Translations under genes and position numbers: made by a program
Assembly (NCBI GenBank): GCA_964496575.1
Contig: CAZCAC010000209.1
Coordinates: 1-7,317 of the forward strand
DNA length: 7,317 bases
Source: CAZCAC01 sp964496575
GTDB lineage: Bacteria; Planctomycetota; UBA1135; GCA-002686595
Direction: 5' to 3'
The notes under the pieces: generated by a model
Seen by the model: the letters and a program-made list of their open reading frames with translations, nothing else
Databases searched by the model: none
Told to the model about the DNA's origin: nothing
In this document: positions 7,057-7,317 of the stretch, one piece after another
Position numbering within the stretch: position 1 is the stretch's first letter
How the letters are laid out: each line of letters begins with the position of its first letter

Positions 7057-7317
7057 CTAACGCGGAGGCTCCTCGGGGGTGTCAGCGAGCCGGAGCACGA
7101 CCCCCGAGTCACCGCTGTCGACCACGCCTCGCGCCCTGAGCTTGCTTCCCGTGAGCACACTCCCGGCGAGACCGTGCTCTCTCGCCAGCAAGGTGTACCG
7201 GCCGGGGGGTAACGGGCCGAGCCGGAACGCGCCTTCCCCATCGCACGTTGCGGAGTCCCGGAACCCATTGCAGGGCTCCTGACCTACGCCGGATTGTGAT
7301 GATTTAGGGTCGATTTC
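7057..7317 (-). CDS. C-terminal fragment of a protein ending in a carboxypeptidase-regulatory-like domain (partial, 5' end outside window)
   Basis: An open frame runs in from the right edge and stops at TAG (7057-7059), giving 86 residues with no start inside the window. The segment GAFRLGPLPPGRYTLLAREH (residues 29-48 of the fragment) is the typical core of the carboxypeptidase regulatory-like / Cna-B-like beta-sandwich, where a 'G-x-F-x-L-x-x-L-P-P-G-x-Y-x-L' run marks two strands and the turn between them. Two cysteines (16 and 25) precede it and might form a disulfide in an exported protein. The tail, after a VVLRLAD strand, is short, charged and proline-rich (PEEPPR). Such domains are structural or binding modules appended to exported proteins, so the function of the whole protein cannot be read from this piece. 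The stop lies 9 bp before the start of the triheme gene, indicating co-transcription and possibly translational coupling. The match to the domain pattern is good; the identity of the full protein is unknown. Confidence 0.75.
   Translation of the reverse strand, partial: EIDPKSSQSGVGQEPCNGFRDSATCDGEGAFRLGPLPPGRYTLLAREHGLAGSVLTGSKLRARGVVDSGDSGVVLRLADTPEEPPR

Noticed and set aside
4597..7212. Long open frame on the plus strand (871 codons) opposite the triheme gene
   Set aside because: It has the same Arg/Val/Asp/His-rich composition and no motifs, and it lies antisense to the frame with three CXXCH motifs and propeller repeats.
6606..7268. Minus-strand open frame spanning the 3' end of the partial gene and the start of the triheme gene
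   Set aside because: It is Arg/Ser-rich and out of frame with both neighbours; the window-edge frame ending at 7057 carries a recognisable regulatory-like beta-sandwich instead.

Overview
The window is GC-rich, roughly two-thirds G+C by eye. It carries three genes, all on the minus strand and packed head to tail. Reading in the direction of transcription (right to left) they are: (1) the 3' end of a gene whose product ends in a carboxypeptidase-regulatory-like beta-sandwich (7057-7317, cut by the window edge); (2) a complete 988-residue protein resembling the alpha subunit of hydrazine synthase (HzsA-related), with three CXXCH heme c motifs and a discoidin-type domain at its N-terminus (4081-7047); (3) a complete 1269-residue secreted PQQ-like beta-propeller protein with an embedded, degenerate methyltransferase-like domain, a chitobiase C-terminal-type domain and a concanavalin-like C-terminal domain (204-4013). 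Gaps are 9 bp and 67 bp, and I see no terminator in either gap, so one transcript is likely.

The gene types (HzsA-related multiheme proteins, giant secreted PQQ-like propellers, F5/8 type C and regulatory beta-sandwich add-ons) are what I would expect in Planctomycetota or a related high-GC environmental lineage. This assignment is inference from gene content, because no rRNA or other phylogenetic marker is present.

The genes look like parts of one envelope or periplasmic module. One protein carries covalent hemes, which must be attached outside the cytoplasm. Its partner is an exported propeller with eight tryptophan-docking repeats. All three products carry beta-sandwich modules often used to bind carbohydrate or other surfaces. 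A redox role at a surface or polymer is a reasonable hypothesis, but the sequence does not reveal a substrate. The HzsA resemblance should not be read as evidence of anammox: no HzsB/C genes are seen here and the context does not match.

The first 203 bases, downstream of the last gene, hold no convincing gene. They contain three closely related 19-bp palindromes, one inverted relative to the other two, plus a further GC-rich inverted repeat. This could be a REP-like element, or it could act as the transcription end of the operon.
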